Source: Cytophagales bacterium
GTDB taxonomy: Bacteria; Bacteroidota; Bacteroidia; Cytophagales; UBA9547
Reading direction: 5' to 3'
NCBI GenBank assembly: GCA_013297755.1
Contig: JAAFIH010000006.1
Coordinates: 1 to 64,000 of the forward strand
DNA: 64,000 nucleotides
Below are positions 62,861 through 64,000 of this stretch, one piece after another (within the stretch, counting starts at the first letter, position 1; every line of letters starts with the position of its first letter). Below the pieces are notes generated by a model. That model had not been told where the DNA came from. It searched no databases and saw only the letters and a program-made list of their open reading frames with translations. The position numbers and the translations under genes were made by a program.

Positions 62861-64000
62861 ATGCAAAGAATCAATAGTAAAAATTTATTTGAAAAAGCCA
62901 AACAAATAATCCCTGGTGGTGTCAATTCGCCTGTTCGTGCCTTTAGAGCTGTTGGTGGAAACCCTGTTTTTATGAAATCTGCCAAAGGAGCTTTTCTAAC
63001 TGACGTAGATAATAATCAATACATAGATTTAATAGGTTCTTGGGGGCCAATGATTTTGGGCCATGCTTACCCAATTATAGAAGAAGCAATTTTAAAAGCT
63101 GTTGTAGACTCTACCTCGTTTGGCACGCCATCAAGTAGAGAAGTAGAAATGGCAGAGCTAATTATCAGCATGATGCCTTCTGTTGAAAAAGTAAGAATGG
63201 TAAATTCTGGAACAGAGGCCTGTATGGCAGCCATCAGGGCTGCTCGTGGATTTACTGGTCGTAATAAAATTATTAAATTTGAAGGCTGTTATCATGGCCA
63301 TGCAGATAGTTTTTTGATAGCAGCAGGCAGTGGTATGGCCACATTTGGCGAGCCAGATAGCTTGGGTGTTACTCAAGGTGTAGCCAATGATACCCTGACA
63401 GTACCTTACAATAATATTGAAAAACTTTTAGAAATTATTGAACTAAATAGAAATCAAATAGCCTGTTTAATCATAGAACCAGTTGTAGGAAATATGGGTT
63501 GTGTCATTCCCAAGAACGGGTACTTGCAACAGTTAAGAGATATTTGCACAAAAGAAAACATTATTCTTATTTTCGATGAAGTTATGACTGGATTTAGGCT
63601 CTCAAAAGGGGGAGCTCAATCACTTTTTGGAATTTTACCTGATATGTGCACGATGGGAAAAATCATTGGCGGGGGCTTGCCTGTGGGTGCTTATGGAGGC
63701 AAAAAAGAAATAATGGATTGCATATCTCCTGTGGGCAAAGTATATCAGGCTGGCACACTTTCGGGCAATCCTGTAGCTATGGCTGCTGGGCTTGCTATGT
63801 TAGGATTTCTAAACAAAAATCCTCAAGTCTATTCTCAACTTGATAAAATAACAAATAAAATTGCCTCTGGAATTCAAAAAGGGGCCGAAAATATTGGCTT
63901 AGATGTTTCTTTAAATCAAATAGGTTCTATGTATAGTGTATTTTTTACAAAAAAAGAAGTAGTAGATTTTGATACTGCCAAGACCTCAAATTTAGATTAT
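62861..64000 (+). CDS. hemL: Glutamate-1-semialdehyde 2,1-aminomutase, truncated by window end
   Basis: 380 codons are present, open to the window edge. The ATG at 62861 starts QRINSKNLFEKAKQIIPGGV, and the family signature NSPVRAF follows. Further on are GTEACMAAIRAARGFTGR, then FEGCYHGHADS, FDEVMTGFRLSKGG and the PLP Lys267 in MGKIIGGGLPVGAYGG. The enzyme makes 5-aminolevulinate from glutamate-1-semialdehyde, the second step of C5 haem synthesis. About 50 residues are missing at the C terminus. Confidence 0.95.
   Translation, partial: MQRINSKNLFEKAKQIIPGGVNSPVRAFRAVGGNPVFMKSAKGAFLTDVDNNQYIDLIGSWGPMILGHAYPIIEEAILKAVVDSTSFGTPSSREVEMAELIISMMPSVEKVRMVNSGTEACMAAIRAARGFTGRNKIIKFEGCYHGHADSFLIAAGSGMATFGEPDSLGVTQGVANDTLTVPYNNIEKLLEIIELNRNQIACLIIEPVVGNMGCVIPKNGYLQQLRDICTKENIILIFDEVMTGFRLSKGGAQSLFGILPDMCTMGKIIGGGLPVGAYGGKKEIMDCISPVGKVYQAGTLSGNPVAMAAGLAMLGFLNKNPQVYSQLDKITNKIASGIQKGAENIGLDVSLNQIGSMYSVFFTKKEVVDFDTAKTSNLDY

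Overview
The window is AT-rich bacterial DNA from a member of the Bacteroidota. The evidence is SusC/SusD pairs, type IX secretion (T9SS) C-terminal sorting domains, DUF4199 and TerD-type genes, promoters of the TTTG / TAnnTTTG kind and the lack of Shine-Dalgarno sites. I cannot place it below phylum level. A free-living, possibly freshwater lifestyle near cyanobacteria fits the central locus but is inference. No rRNA, tRNA or CRISPR array was recognised.

Layout. 0-12.9 kb is mostly housekeeping: a T9SS-exported VIT-domain protein, a DUF1003 protein, cca, cysM, an aminotransferase, an APC permease, an NtrC-like regulator without a DNA-binding domain, nuoI, a polysaccharide deacetylase and a lone receiver protein. 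13.7-20.8 kb holds a TerD-family gene, a GH2 beta-mannosidase, a REP-associated transposase (RAYT) sitting in and carrying its own hairpin repeats, and a MoxR-ATPase/VWA pair.

21.3-44.8 kb is the highlight: a plus-strand locus that reads as a complete pathway for using cyanophycin (the Asp-Arg storage polymer of cyanobacteria). A SusC/SusD pair and a large T9SS surface protein are followed by three different cyanophycinases (one T9SS-secreted with an extra degenerate domain, one lipoprotein, one periplasmic), a YfcC-type transporter, an isoaspartyl dipeptidase, a DDAH/ArgZ-type hydrolase, arginine deiminase, 1-pyrroline-5-carboxylate dehydrogenase (pruA) and ornithine aminotransferase (rocD). 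Together they would take polymer to beta-Asp-Arg, Asp + Arg, ornithine/citrulline, glutamate semialdehyde and glutamate. The second half of the locus is interrupted by small defence or toxin-antitoxin modules (MNT-HEPN, AAA ATPase-DUF4276, Phd-VapC), by a broken S23 four-helix gene and by heptamer repeat arrays. Decayed copies of the pruA 5' end flank the ATPase module.

44.9-58.1 kb holds a Cache/GAF sensor, terD, mnmE, a duplicated mnmE-3'/lipoprotein segment whose first copy is split by an inserted dinD, a YoeB-type toxin pseudogene, rsmH and a CusBA-like metal efflux pair. 58.6-62.5 kb is a restriction-modification island with an XRE controller, two cytosine-5 methyltransferases, an HNH nuclease and a DUF3883 protein. 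The window ends inside hemL. A dispersed ~90-bp palindromic element occurs three times (7.5, 10.7 and 48.0 kb).
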